A stretch of 64,000 nt of DNA from an uncultured Clostridia bacterium (GTDB taxonomy: Bacteria; Bacillota; Clostridia; Oscillospirales; Ruminococcaceae), in the NCBI GenBank assembly GCA_947627235.1, contig CANQVG010000002.1, forward strand, positions 1 to 64,000, written 5' to 3'. Made by a program: the position numbers and the translations under genes. The notes below the pieces were generated by a model, which ran no database searches, had not been told where the DNA came from, and saw only the letters and a list, made by a program, of their open reading frames with translations. Shown here one piece after another: positions 15,409-23,373 of the stretch (the stretch's first letter is position 1; each line of letters starts with the position of its first letter).

Positions 15409-17220
15409 TTATTGCATATTTATTTCCGACACGATGCCGTCCTTGAATCTCACTTTTACCGACCATCTGCCGTCCTCCTCGGAGGCGACAAGAGTCAGCA
15501 CCGCGTCCGGTGAAAAGCTGTAGCGCGTCAGGTAAAACGCTTTTATGGCGTCCTCAATGCTGCTTCCGACCGATATTCCGTTGACTGTAATCAGCCCGTC
15601 GGCGTCGGGGTCGTTGTTAGTGACGACAAGAAGTCCGGTCGGGTAGTTTGCTCTGAGATTGGTGTACACCTCTCCTGCGGGCTCCGTATCGGTCTGGGGA
15701 GGCTCGGTAGGGACAGGTACAGTTTCGGCGGGAACGGGTTCTGCTGGCGGCTCCTCATCGTTTTTATCGACCGAAACGTCAAGAAGTTCAGGATTCATTC
15801 TCATAATGTTTCTGCGCAGATAATATGTCAGCTCCCTTACCGCCGCCTTTTGTGTGTAGCGCTCGGGGTTGTTGAGGGTGTTGGTCACAACCTCGGTTTC
15901 CTCAGGCAGTATTCCCATATTCGTGCTTCCCGGGTCGACCTCGTAGCCGTCCTCGCAATAGACGTGGTAGGCGATATCGAGACCGTTCACATTGTGGACG
16001 GAGTAAACGAGCTGCGGTACAGGTTCGAGCACTCCGTCGCCGTTTTCATATACGAGCGCGATGTATTCGCCCTGCATGACCGGTCGCCCGACGAGCTGAC
16101 AATCAGCGGTTCCGTAGTTGAGAAGCAGCCTGTCGGCGTTCTCGCTTTCGTTCGAGAGATACTCACGGTTGATGTTTATGCTGTAGAGGGTCTGGGTCGC
16201 GACGTCCATATTCAGCCCGGAGGTTGTGTTGACCGAAACCTCTACGTAGCCGGTATAGGCGTCCTCGACGGTAAAGCGTATCAGCGCGATTTTGTCGAGT
16301 TTCGCGATAACTCCGTCGCGTATGTCGTAATACTCATAGCTTGCGATTGTGGTATCGACGGCGCTCTCCCCATCGTCGTCAGCCGTATACGTTTCCAGTT
16401 CATCGGAGTCCGCTTCTACCTGTGCGGGGGCCTCCACATCTTCCGCAGGAGCTTCAATGCGTTCGTCTGTCGGCTCTGCGCCGCCACCGCCCGCGGGGGT
16501 GACGAACACGGGTGAGGAATTAGCGAGCATAGCCTCAGAGGTGCCGTATACCGAGGCTGAACCGGCGTCGGTGACGGAGCGCTTTGCCAAAACGTAGTCG
16601 TCGCCGTTGTAATCGCCGTCATAGTCTTCGCTCGCATATTGAGAGTAGAGAGATTCCGAATCCTGAGTCTGTTCACCGAGCAGCAAATCGGGAGTCGGTT
16701 CATCGAGCAGCAAATCATCGGAAGCGTTTATATCTTCGCCGGTGTAATCGTTCTGCATAGACGATTCCGGCGCACCATCCTCGGAATCCGGCATCGGTTC
16801 GTAGTCGTTTTCGGCAGGGTCCGCCAAATCTTCGGCGGAGGTATCATATCCCACGGCTTCGTCAACGGAATCTTCGTCAGAGTACATGTTGCCGCCGTCA
16901 GCGGCACCCGGAGCCGGCATATCTTCGGCGACCGTGTTAGGCTGATTTTGTTCGTTTTCGGAAGCTTCTCTGGCGGATTTCTGCATAGGCAGACCCTTGA
17001 CGGCGAGTATTCCCGCCGTGGATACGACGAGCAGAAGACATGCGGCGAGCGCGGCGTATTTTGCATATTTTCCCGTGAAAGCCGAGACGGTTATTTCCTT
17101 TTCTTTTTTTTCGGGGGAGTGTTCCTCGTAGACTTCGAGCATCTTTTTCTTCAGTTCGGATTTAAATTCGTCGCTCAGCCGGAGCGAGCTGACTTCGTTT
17201 TTATATTCATTTATCATCAT
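15409..17220 (-). CDS. large membrane anti-sigma-like protein
   Basis: About 603 residues. The start ATG at 17220 (or 17217) overlaps the end of the sigma factor gene and has GGAAGGAGAG upstream, so the two are translationally coupled. The first 60 residues form a short charged cytoplasmic part, then a membrane segment L-A-A-C-L-L-L-V-V-S-T-A-G-I-L-A-V (about 55-75). A region of about 200 residues very rich in D, E, S and P follows, likely disordered and extracytoplasmic. Then comes a folded part with Y-E-Y-Y-D-I-R-D-G and L-L-L-N-Y-G-T-A-D-C, a second P/E/T linker (about 500-525) and a small C-terminal domain. By position and topology it is the anti-sigma partner. No zinc-binding H-x-x-x-C-x-x-C motif was found, and the sensory domain is unrecognised. 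Confidence 0.65.
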   Translation of the reverse strand: MMINEYKNEVSSLRLSDEFKSELKKKMLEVYEEHSPEKKEKEITVSAFTGKYAKYAALAACLLLVVSTAGILAVKGLPMQKSAREASENEQNQPNTVAEDMPAPGAADGGNMYSDEDSVDEAVGYDTSAEDLADPAENDYEPMPDSEDGAPESSMQNDYTGEDINASDDLLLDEPTPDLLLGEQTQDSESLYSQYASEDYDGDYNGDDYVLAKRSVTDAGSASVYGTSEAMLANSSPVFVTPAGGGGAEPTDERIEAPAEDVEAPAQVEADSDELETYTADDDGESAVDTTIASYEYYDIRDGVIAKLDKIALIRFTVEDAYTGYVEVSVNTTSGLNMDVATQTLYSININREYLSNESENADRLLLNYGTADCQLVGRPVMQGEYIALVYENGDGVLEPVPQLVYSVHNVNGLDIAYHVYCEDGYEVDPGSTNMGILPEETEVVTNTLNNPERYTQKAAVRELTYYLRRNIMRMNPELLDVSVDKNDEEPPAEPVPAETVPVPTEPPQTDTEPAGEVYTNLRANYPTGLLVVTNNDPDADGLITVNGISVGSSIEDAIKAFYLTRYSFSPDAVLTLVASEEDGRWSVKVRFKDGIVSEINMQ

Positions 17221-17704
17221 CGTCAAACTCTCCTTCCAGCATAGTTCTGAGCTGTTTTCTCGCGCGAAGAAGCAGCGAGGAAACGGTATTTTGGTTTTTT
17301 CCGAGCATTTCCGCAATTTCCGAGACCTTATAGCCCTCAAAGTAGTGGAGATACACGGCGGTGCGGTATTTTTCCGGCAGTTCCATAACCGCCTCCATCA
17401 CAGGACCCTGACCGAACCTCTCGGTTTTGGTGATATTATCGGTGAGTTCCTCCGTTGGGTGGGAATACACCTTTCTGTTATAGGTTTTACACATATTTAG
17501 TGTTACCTTTATCAGCCATGCCTTTTCGTGCTCGTCCGACTCAAAATCGGGAAGCACGCGCATAAGCTTCAAAAAGACCTCCTGAGCGATATCCTCTGCA
17601 TAGCTTCGGTCGCACAGAGCGTGATACGCCGTGCGGTAAACCATGTCGGAATATTTATCAACCACAGAAGATATGTAAACACCGACGTCGTTAGTAGTTT
17701 GCAT
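17207..17704 (-). CDS. ECF-type RNA polymerase sigma factor
   Basis: A 165-residue sigma-70 family factor with only regions 2 and 4. Region 2: Y-S-D-M-V-Y-R-T-A-Y-H and A-E-D-I-A-Q-E-V-F-L-K-L. Region 4: L-P-E-K-Y-R-T-A-V-Y-L-H-Y-F-E-G-Y-K-V-S-E-I-A-E-M-L (in two parts), then the recognition helix N-T-V-S-S-L-L-L-R-A-R-K. It directs RNA polymerase to extracytoplasmic-stress type promoters and is probably held inactive by the coupled membrane protein. The start follows AAGAGGATT. A possible promoter on the minus strand (TTGACC, 17 bases, TATGAA) lies about 60-100 bases upstream. Its regulon cannot be deduced from the window. Confidence 0.93.
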   Translation of the reverse strand: MQTTNDVGVYISSVVDKYSDMVYRTAYHALCDRSYAEDIAQEVFLKLMRVLPDFESDEHEKAWLIKVTLNMCKTYNRKVYSHPTEELTDNITKTERFGQGPVMEAVMELPEKYRTAVYLHYFEGYKVSEIAEMLGKNQNTVSSLLLRARKQLRTMLEGEFDDDDK

Positions 17705-18003
17705 AATCCTCTTCTTATCGGCTGAAAGTCAGCCAAGAACTCCTTTCCGCCCGTTCTGAAATACGTTTCATAAGTAATACGCACAAACGGGTCAAAATAT
17801 TGCATACAGGAAAAAATTTTTTTAAAAATTTTTCCGACGATATTATTTTACCAGATTTCAGAAAAAAGTAAAGTAAAACGGTAAAAAAATATAAAAATCA
17901 TTAAAATTAAGAATTTCTTTTTCCGCCATCTATTGACAAAACGGAAAAAATATGGGACAATTATAATGAATAAGTTTGATTTTGCCATAACTTTGAAACG
18001 GAT
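17705..18003. other. divergent intergenic region
   Basis: This AT-rich stretch separates the sigma operon from the ArgC-like gene. It holds a plausible minus-strand promoter for the sigma gene and a GGCTGA/TCAGCC hairpin just before its ribosome site. For the plus strand there is TTGACA at 17933-17938 and TATAAT at 17962-17967, but their spacing of 23 bases is too long for a normal sigma-A promoter. No gene is supported. Confidence 0.45.
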
Positions 18004-18957
18004 GTGAGACAGTTGAAAAAAGTTCTCGTTGACGGGCATTACGGAACCGTCAATTTAAATCTCAACAAAATAATTGCCGGACGGGACGACCTTGAGGTCA
18101 TCACTCTTGAAAGCAAAAATAAAGTGACTCCTCAGCAGAGGGTATCGCTTTTAAATACCGCCGATATAGTTATACTTTGTCAATCCGCGCAGACCGTCGT
18201 CGAGACCATCCCGCTGATAACCAACCGCAGCGTAAAGGTTATTGACACGTCTAACGCCTACCGTCTTTCTCCGAGCTGGGTATACGGAATGCCTGAACTC
18301 AGTCCCGAGCAGCGCAGAAAAATCGCCGAGGCGAGGTTTGTGTCACTGCCCGCGCCTATGGCTGTCGGAACCGTCGCGCTTATAAATCCGCTTTTAAAGG
18401 GCAGAATAATGCCGCCATATCTTCCGCTTTATGTCAACTGTGTCGTCGGATATTCGAGCGGCGGCGCTAATATGATTGCTATGTATGAAGACCCCGGGCG
18501 TCCGCGCGCCTATTCTTCCGCGCGGCAGTACGGTCTCGATCAGGCGATGCTGCAGCAAAAAGAGATAATGCACGCCAGCGGACTTTCATACCGTCCGTCC
18601 CTCAACCCGATGATAGACGACTATCCCAACGGTATACTCGTCACTCTGCCTCTTCACCTCAGAACTCTTTCCAAAAGGCTTCATTCGCGGCAGATTTGGG
18701 ATGTAATCAAGCGCTTTTATGAGCGCGAACCGCTTATCGAGGTGGCTGACTTTGAAACCGCTTCGCAGGATCTTGGCGGATTCCTCGACGCCGGCGGAAT
18801 GGCTGGCTCCAACAAAATGCAGATTTTCGTCTTCGGCGACAACGACATCTGTCTCTTAGCCGCAAGGTTTGACAATCTCGGCAAGGGCGGAGCCGGCGCC
18901 GTGGTTCAGTGCTTAAACCTTATGCTTGGTCTCGACGAGCTCAAAGGAGTTATTTAG
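18004..18957 (+). CDS. ArgC-like (type 2) protein without the catalytic cysteine
   Basis: A 317-residue homologue of short-form N-acetyl-gamma-glutamyl-phosphate reductase. The N-terminal Rossmann part reads V-L-V-D-G-H-Y-G-T-V, and the core has V-V-G-Y-S-S-G-G-A-N-M-I-A-M-Y-E, the place of the usual G-Y-S-G-G-G-K. However, the active-site motif N-P-G-C-Y-P-T is replaced by L-P-A-P-M-A-V, so the nucleophilic cysteine is a proline. The K-H-x-P-E histidine segment also looks replaced (A-M-L-Q-Q-K-E). The reductase reaction is therefore unlikely. No arginine genes are nearby. The start is GTG 18004 or TTG 18013, both with weak ribosome sites. It may be a binding or regulatory protein of unknown role. 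Confidence 0.7.
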   Translation: MRQLKKVLVDGHYGTVNLNLNKIIAGRDDLEVITLESKNKVTPQQRVSLLNTADIVILCQSAQTVVETIPLITNRSVKVIDTSNAYRLSPSWVYGMPELSPEQRRKIAEARFVSLPAPMAVGTVALINPLLKGRIMPPYLPLYVNCVVGYSSGGANMIAMYEDPGRPRAYSSARQYGLDQAMLQQKEIMHASGLSYRPSLNPMIDDYPNGILVTLPLHLRTLSKRLHSRQIWDVIKRFYEREPLIEVADFETASQDLGGFLDAGGMAGSNKMQIFVFGDNDICLLAARFDNLGKGGAGAVVQCLNLMLGLDELKGVI

Positions 18958-18967
18958 AGACTGTGTC

Positions 18968-18995
18968 GGCGGGGGCGCACCCCGCCTTTTGTTTT
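18968..18995 (+). terminator. terminator of the ArgC-like gene
   Basis: Stem GGCGGGG / CCCCGCC, loop GCGCA region, followed by TTTTGTTTTG. Confidence 0.82.
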
Positions 18996-19005
18996 GTCAC
19001 CGTCG

Positions 19006-19148
19006 GGGTAAACCCGTACGCATAACCCAAATCCGCAAAAGGAGGTTCATAAAAATGCGTATTCGCAGATAAAAAAGGCTTACGGATGAGCAGTCATAGT
19101 AAGTCTTTACCCAAAAAACTTTAATTTTACACGGAGGACATATGACTG
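19006..19148 (+). promoter_or_regulatory. hflX leader with competing pairings
   Basis: Around the five-codon ORF there are several exact complements. GGGTAAA (19006-19012) matches TTTACCC (19106-19112). CTTAC (19079-19083) matches GTAAG (19099-19103) just after the leader stop. CAGTCATA (19091-19098), in that loop, matches TATGACTG (19141-19148), which includes the hflX start codon. A ribosome paused on the leader would cover the first arm of the small hairpin and could change access to the hflX start. This looks like translation attenuation. Confidence 0.5.
19055..19072 (+). CDS. five-codon leader peptide M-R-I-R-R upstream of hflX
   Basis: ATG CGT ATT CGC AGA TAA, preceded by AAAAGGAGG nine bases upstream, one of the best ribosome sites in the window. 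The peptide M-R-I-R-R contains the pattern R-x-R, i.e. the +x+ motif at which ribosomes carrying macrolide antibiotics stall. It sits 69 bases before hflX, whose product rescues stalled ribosomes and in some Firmicutes gives macrolide/lincosamide resistance. This supports a role as a sensor peptide. The ribosome site and codons are seen; the sensing role is inference. Confidence 0.6.
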   Translation: MRIRR

Positions 19149-20416
19149 ATAATTTTGAAAATCTTTTTAACCGCGCCCCGGAAGCCGAAAGGGTTCCCAA
19201 GGCGCTTACCGTCGCCATAGATACCGGCGACTACGATGTCGAACGCTCGCTTGCCGAGCTTAAGGAGCTTATAAGGACCGCCGGCGGCGAAACGGTCGCC
19301 GAGGTAGTGCAGAAGCGTCAGTCGCCGGACAGCGCCACCTGCATCGGTTCCGGCAGGCTTGAGGAGATGAAGACGCTTTGTGAGGAAATGGAGATAGACG
19401 TAGTAGTCTTCGACCTCGAGCTGACGGCGACCCAGATAAGAAACATAGAAAAGGTTCTCGACACGGAGACCATCGACCGCACTATGCTGATTCTTGATAT
19501 TTTCGCTCAGCGTGCTACTACCCGCGAGGGAAAGCTTCAGGTTGAGATTGCGAAGTATAAATACCTGCTTCCGAGGCTGTCGGGAATGGGAAAATCGCTT
19601 TCAAGGACGGGCGGAGCCGTTGGAATGAGGGGAGGTCCCGGCGAGACAAAGCTCGAACTCGACCGCCGCTATATTCGCTCGCGGATAGATACTCTCGAAG
19701 CCGAGCTGAAAAACATCGGAGCAAGGCGGGAGCTTATGAGAAAGCGCCGCAAAAAGGACGGCGTACTGACGGCAGCGATAGTAGGATATACAAACGTCGG
19801 CAAGTCCACACTTATGAACGCGCTAACGGAGGCGGGCGTTCTTGTCGAAAACAAGCTTTTCGCTACGCTTGAGACCACTTCGCGCTCTATCATTCTTCCT
19901 GACGGCAGAAGCGTTCTTCTGACCGACACCGTTGGGCTTATAAGCAGACTCCCTCATCATCTTATCGAGGCGTTCAAGTCCACGCTTGAGGAGGCAGCCG
20001 ACGCGGACGTAATCCTGCACGTCTGCGACAGCGCGAGTCCCGATATCGAGGAGCAGACGAGGGTAACGCGCGAGCTGCTTTCCGAACTCGGCTGCGACGG
20101 AATACCGGTGGTGACAGTGCTGAATAAAAGCGACATTTCGGATTATGACGGCGCAAATCTGCAAGACGGAACCGTGCTGATTTCTGCTAAGGACGGCACC
20201 GGTCTCGACCGGCTTCTTGAGGAGCTTGCAAAGGCTCTGCCCGAGACCGCGAGGCGTATGAAGCTCAGATTGCCGTTTTCCGAGGCGGGGCTGCTCGCAA
20301 AGATAAGAGCCGAGGGCGGAGTTTTCAGCGAGGAGTACACTTCCGACGGAATTGAAGTCGACGCGCTTGTAGACGTGAAGCTGATACATTCTGCCGAGAA
20401 ATACAAAACGGAATAA
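19142..20416 (+). CDS. hflX: ribosome-associated GTPase HflX
   Basis: A 424-residue HflX, a GTPase that splits stalled ribosomes. The N-terminal HflX domain has T-C-I-G-S-G-R-L-E-E-M and V-F-D-L-E-L-T-A-T-Q-I-R-N. A coiled middle contains the conserved G-M-R-G-G-P-G-E-T-K-L-E. The GTPase domain has G1 G-Y-T-N-V-G-K-S-T, G3 D-T-V-G-L-I-S-R-L-P, G4 N-K-S-D and G5 S-A-K-D-G. The start follows ACGGAGGAC. A leader peptide and alternative RNA pairings upstream suggest expression responds to translation inhibition. The length is typical, and a terminator follows. Function in ribosome rescue is from the family; antibiotic resistance is only possible. Confidence 0.95.
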   Translation: MTDNFENLFNRAPEAERVPKALTVAIDTGDYDVERSLAELKELIRTAGGETVAEVVQKRQSPDSATCIGSGRLEEMKTLCEEMEIDVVVFDLELTATQIRNIEKVLDTETIDRTMLILDIFAQRATTREGKLQVEIAKYKYLLPRLSGMGKSLSRTGGAVGMRGGPGETKLELDRRYIRSRIDTLEAELKNIGARRELMRKRRKKDGVLTAAIVGYTNVGKSTLMNALTEAGVLVENKLFATLETTSRSIILPDGRSVLLTDTVGLISRLPHHLIEAFKSTLEEAADADVILHVCDSASPDIEEQTRVTRELLSELGCDGIPVVTVLNKSDISDYDGANLQDGTVLISAKDGTGLDRLLEELAKALPETARRMKLRLPFSEAGLLAKIRAEGGVFSEEYTSDGIEVDALVDVKLIHSAEKYKTE

Positions 20417-20424
20417 ATTTTTAC

Positions 20425-20459
20425 GGCCCGCGACCGGTTTTCGGCTGCGGGTCGGTTTT
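20425..20459 (+). terminator. terminator of hflX
   Basis: Stem G-G-C-C-C-G-C with C-C-G against C-G-G and G-C-G-G-G-T-C, loop GTTTT, then TTTT. Confidence 0.7.
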
Positions 20460-20617
20460 ATACGCAGATAATACAGAGGGTTCCGTATAACGTGAACCCC
20501 GATATGCGGATTTACGTTAATAAATTTCCTGACAAAACTGACTTGCCTCCACTGCTTCGACAATCTTATATTTCTCTGACTGCTATACTTGTCCCATAAC
20601 AGCAAAGGAGGACGAGT

Positions 20618-21601
20618 ATGAAAGATTTTTTCAGGGGTATTGCCTTAATAACCGCCGCACTGCTTTTGTTTCCAGCAGTTCCGTATATTGTCGGAGCGTT
20701 TTTTGGACCTCAGGAGACGGTCGAAGCTGTTGCCGACGCCGTTGTCCCGCTTGAGAAGACATATGAGCCGATAACCGAGGTCAATATTTACGATATCGTT
20801 TCGGAGCGTGTGCTTACCGTGACGACAGAGGAGTACATTGCCTCAGCACTTGCCGCGCTTCTTCCGCCCGACGCCGAGCCGGAGCTTTTAAAAGCGCAGG
20901 CGGTGTTGATGTATACCTATATTCTTCGCCGCAGGATAGAGGAGCAGGAGAGTCCGACTCCCGAGCTGTACGGGTGCGACATCAGCACAGATGTGTCAAA
21001 ATATCCGCGTCTTGTCCTCGGCGACGGATTGAGTTACAATCTTGAGCCGTTCAGAAGCGCGGCAAAAGAGGCTTCGGGTATCTATTGCGCCTATAACGGC
21101 GAGCCTATCAGCGTGGCGTACTGCTATTCGGCGGGAACAGTTACGGAAAGCTCCGATACCGTACTCGGTGTTGACCTGCCATATTTAAAATCCAAGGCGA
21201 GTTATGAGCCGGACGCCTATATCACTACCGTAACCTATACTTCTGAGGAGGTTTTTGCGCGTCTCACAACTGCTTCTGACGGCTATGTCTTGCTTGGGGG
21301 AGCGTCGGGCTGGATAACCGAAAAGGAGACCGCCGCAAACGGATATGTAAAATCGGTTTATCTCGACTCGAGGTTTGTGGTGAGCGGAATTGAGTTAGCG
21401 CGTCTTCTTAATCTTCCGTCTGCGAGATTCACATACCGCTACAGTGACTCTACAGACCGCTTTACCTTTACCGTATCGGGCAGCGGCAGCCTTGTGGGAA
21501 TGTCTCAGCGAGGAGCTGAGGTTCTCGCTAAGGACGGCTGGAATTATAAAGAAATCCTGCTGTATTATTTCACCGGAACAGAGATTATCGGTCCGTTCTG
21601 A
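20618..21601 (+). CDS. spoIID: stage II sporulation protein D
   Basis: A 327-residue SpoIID, the membrane-bound lytic transglycosylase that thins septal peptidoglycan during engulfment. It has one N-terminal membrane segment (residues 7-30). T-T-E-E-Y-I-A-S-A-L near residue 70 is the conserved region holding the catalytic glutamate. It also has the L-K-A-Q-A-V-L-M-Y-T-Y segment, a conserved cysteine pair region, and near the end G-M-S-Q-R-G-A-E-V-L-A-K-D-G. Many SpoIID proteins have H-G-V-G-M-S-Q there; here the first part reads G-S-L-V. The start follows AAAGGAGG. Usually expressed from a sigma-E promoter; I could not find a convincing one. It is monocistronic between two terminators. Confidence 0.93.
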   Translation: MKDFFRGIALITAALLLFPAVPYIVGAFFGPQETVEAVADAVVPLEKTYEPITEVNIYDIVSERVLTVTTEEYIASALAALLPPDAEPELLKAQAVLMYTYILRRRIEEQESPTPELYGCDISTDVSKYPRLVLGDGLSYNLEPFRSAAKEASGIYCAYNGEPISVAYCYSAGTVTESSDTVLGVDLPYLKSKASYEPDAYITTVTYTSEEVFARLTTASDGYVLLGGASGWITEKETAANGYVKSVYLDSRFVVSGIELARLLNLPSARFTYRYSDSTDRFTFTVSGSGSLVGMSQRGAEVLAKDGWNYKEILLYYFTGTEIIGPF

Positions 21602-21611
21602 CAATAAATAA

Positions 21612-21648
21612 GCAAAAGTCCCCGTTTTAGGCGGGGACTTTGCTTTTA
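21612..21648 (+). terminator. terminator of spoIID
   Basis: Stem AAGTCCCCG / CGGGGACTT with flanking GCAAA/TTTGC, then TTTT. Confidence 0.85.
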
Positions 21649-21673
21649 TATATTGGAGAACAAAAAGGAGGTA

Positions 21674-22417
21674 TTATTGAAGCAGCTGTGAAAGAATCCT
21701 TTCGGGGTTCTTAAGAAAACCGAGCATTATCTGCCAGTGGGGCGTTTCTCGGAAAGGGACATTTTTTATCTCGCCTTCGCAGATGTAAAGAAGCTCTGCG
21801 TCCGGCAGCGCCATAAGCATCGGCGAGTGCGTGGCGATGATGAACTGCGAACCTGAGTCCGCGAGGCGTTTTATCTCGCATATCAGGGTCAGGATGTTCA
21901 TAGGCGAGAGCGCCGCCTCGGGTTCGTCGAGAATGTACAGCCCGCTGCCTGAAAAGCGGCTTTGCACAAGCTTTAGAAAGCTCTCTCCATGAGACATTTT
22001 ATGCAGCGATATTCCGCCGTATGATTTTAGAATCGGCGGCGCCGCACAGGGAATTTCGTCGAGCCGTTCGAGATAGCTCGCGGCGTTGTAAAAGCTCTCG
22101 GCCCTCAGAAAGAAGCCGTCTTTAGGTCTGAAAAGTTTCGAGAGCAGAAGATGCCGGTAAAGCTCTGAGTGTGTGGCATTTGTCTCGAAGCTGTAATTCA
22201 GCGAGCCGCCCTCCGGGTTGAACCCATATGCCGTTGCGATGCCTTCAAGAAGCGTTGACTTGCCAGAGCCGTTTTCGCCTGCGAAAATGCTCACCCGCTT
22301 TCTGAACTCAAGCGGGTGACGCTCAAGAAACCTAACCGCCGGCAGTTTTTTAAGATACGAGCCTTCCGGAATCGGGCTTTTGAGTCGCACTTCGGTGATA
22401 AATCTGTCGGATTCCAT
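21674..22417 (-). CDS. AAA-family ATP-binding protein, RecF/SMC-like
   Basis: About 247 residues from ATG 22417. A soluble ABC-type ATPase without transporter features: Walker A G-E-N-G-S-G-K-S-T, signature-like M-S-H-G-E-S-F, Walker B L-Y-I-L-D-E-P-E-A-A-L-S, and switch histidine in I-I-A-T-H-S-P. The opening R-F-I-T-E-V-R-L-K-S-P matches stand-alone ATPases of the COG3910 type (predicted ATPases found beside varied genes). I chose the start just after the small upstream gene because the family begins there; upstream in-frame ATGs at 22462 and 22516 are alternatives. No catalytic partner (nuclease, toxin) is adjacent, so the role is unknown. Confidence 0.75.
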   Translation of the reverse strand: MESDRFITEVRLKSPIPEGSYLKKLPAVRFLERHPLEFRKRVSIFAGENGSGKSTLLEGIATAYGFNPEGGSLNYSFETNATHSELYRHLLLSKLFRPKDGFFLRAESFYNAASYLERLDEIPCAAPPILKSYGGISLHKMSHGESFLKLVQSRFSGSGLYILDEPEAALSPMNILTLICEIKRLADSGSQFIIATHSPMLMALPDAELLYICEGEIKNVPFRETPHWQIMLGFLKNPERILSQLLQ

Positions 22418-22424
22418 AAAAATA

Positions 22425-22613
22425 TCAGCTTGCTCGCTCAAATCTCTTGCAATATTCTTCATTTTGAGGTATAATGTTCGCAGAGACGTTTTCAAGACGG
22501 GCGTCGCGTGAAGCACGGGCGGCGTCGCGGCGGTTCTGCAAAATCAGCAGACCGTCCCTTAGGGAATAAATAAAGAGCAAACCGAGTGCGAGTACAATAA
22601 AATAAATCATCAT
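22425..22613 (-). CDS. small single-span membrane protein
   Basis: 62 residues. A hydrophobic segment, M-I-Y-F-I-V-L-A-L-G-L-L-F-I-Y-S-L, occupies residues 2-18. A charged, probably helical cytoplasmic part rich in R, A and D follows. It is preceded by GGAGGT with good spacing, which is the main reason to call it a gene. It ends seven bases before the chosen ATPase start, so the two look co-translated. The function is unknown; a membrane tether for the ATPase is a possibility only. Confidence 0.55.
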   Translation of the reverse strand: MMIYFIVLALGLLFIYSLRDGLLILQNRRDAARASRDARLENVSANIIPQNEEYCKRFERAS

Positions 22614-22771
22614 TTTTGTTACCTCCGTAATCGTTTCAAAGGCTTACGTCCTTCGTCTGATTCCATTATATTGTACAAGTTGTCCGTTAATACGGACTCG
22701 TTTTGAAATTTTTGAAAAATAAGTCCGTTTTATGGGACTTAAGAGAGGAGAGGGCGGTTATTTCGGAGTTT

Positions 22772-23311
22772 ATGCTGACTGCGGGCGTGAATATTCCCGA
22801 CGTTTCCGGGCTGCGTCGTGAGTATAAGGTCAGAAAGTCAAAGATTATTTTCAGCCTTTCGGCTCAGGACTACGGCGAGTTTTTCACCCGGGCCGTAAAG
22901 CTCTTAAAGGAACCTCTCTTTTTCTTCGTCGAGATACCGGCAGACAACGATTCCGTCAGAACCTACTATTTAGACAACTGCACCGAGCCGGTTGCGCAGG
23001 CGGTGCTTGAGCGCTACGGCGGAATACTTTACGCCGACGGTGTAATAAAATTCGGCTTCGGCTCACATTCGGCGGACGACGAAATCTACATGCAGGAGTA
23101 CCAGACCGTTTCTGTGTGTTCCGAGAGGGCAGAGGAATTTGAAAAGATTCTTGATTCCCTCGGGTATAAAAGGAACGACAGGGCGCTGCTCACTTGGGAC
23201 GTTTTGAGTGAGCAAAACGTGGGTGAATGTGTCAACGTCGACGTCGAGGGCGAGGGATACCCCGATATGTTAGACAACCTTATAGATATAGGGATGTATC
23301 CCGCGGAATAA
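22772..23311 (+). CDS. conserved hypothetical protein
   Basis: About 179 residues from ATG 22772; TTG 22703 would give 202. Predicted mixed alpha/beta, soluble, acidic, with no signal peptide. Visible blocks are L-L-K-E-P-L-F-F-F-V-E-I-P, Y-Y-L-D-N-C, V-I-K-F-G-F-G-S-H, and a C-terminal helix with Y-P-D-M-L-D-N-L. I do not recognise a family with certainty. The ribosome site is unclear (AGAGGAGAGG lies about 17 bases before the ATG). A perfect dyad AAGTCC / GGACTT lies at 22721-22740. It is followed after 62 bases by the xylulokinase gene. Confidence 0.55.
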   Translation: MLTAGVNIPDVSGLRREYKVRKSKIIFSLSAQDYGEFFTRAVKLLKEPLFFFVEIPADNDSVRTYYLDNCTEPVAQAVLERYGGILYADGVIKFGFGSHSADDEIYMQEYQTVSVCSERAEEFEKILDSLGYKRNDRALLTWDVLSEQNVGECVNVDVEGEGYPDMLDNLIDIGMYPAE

Positions 23312-23373
23312 CAAAGTATATTTCCGATTGCAAAATCGGTAAGATAAAAAACAAGAAAGCGAGTGACATTATT

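Noticed and set aside
17933-17967. Sigma-A promoter for the ArgC-like gene
   Set aside because: TTGACA and TATAAT are both perfect but separated by 23 bases, too far for normal use as one promoter.
23227-23373. Extended N-terminus of xylulokinase
   Set aside because: It overlaps the preceding gene in another frame, is arginine-rich, and FGGY kinases start at the I-G-V-D-I-G-T motif.
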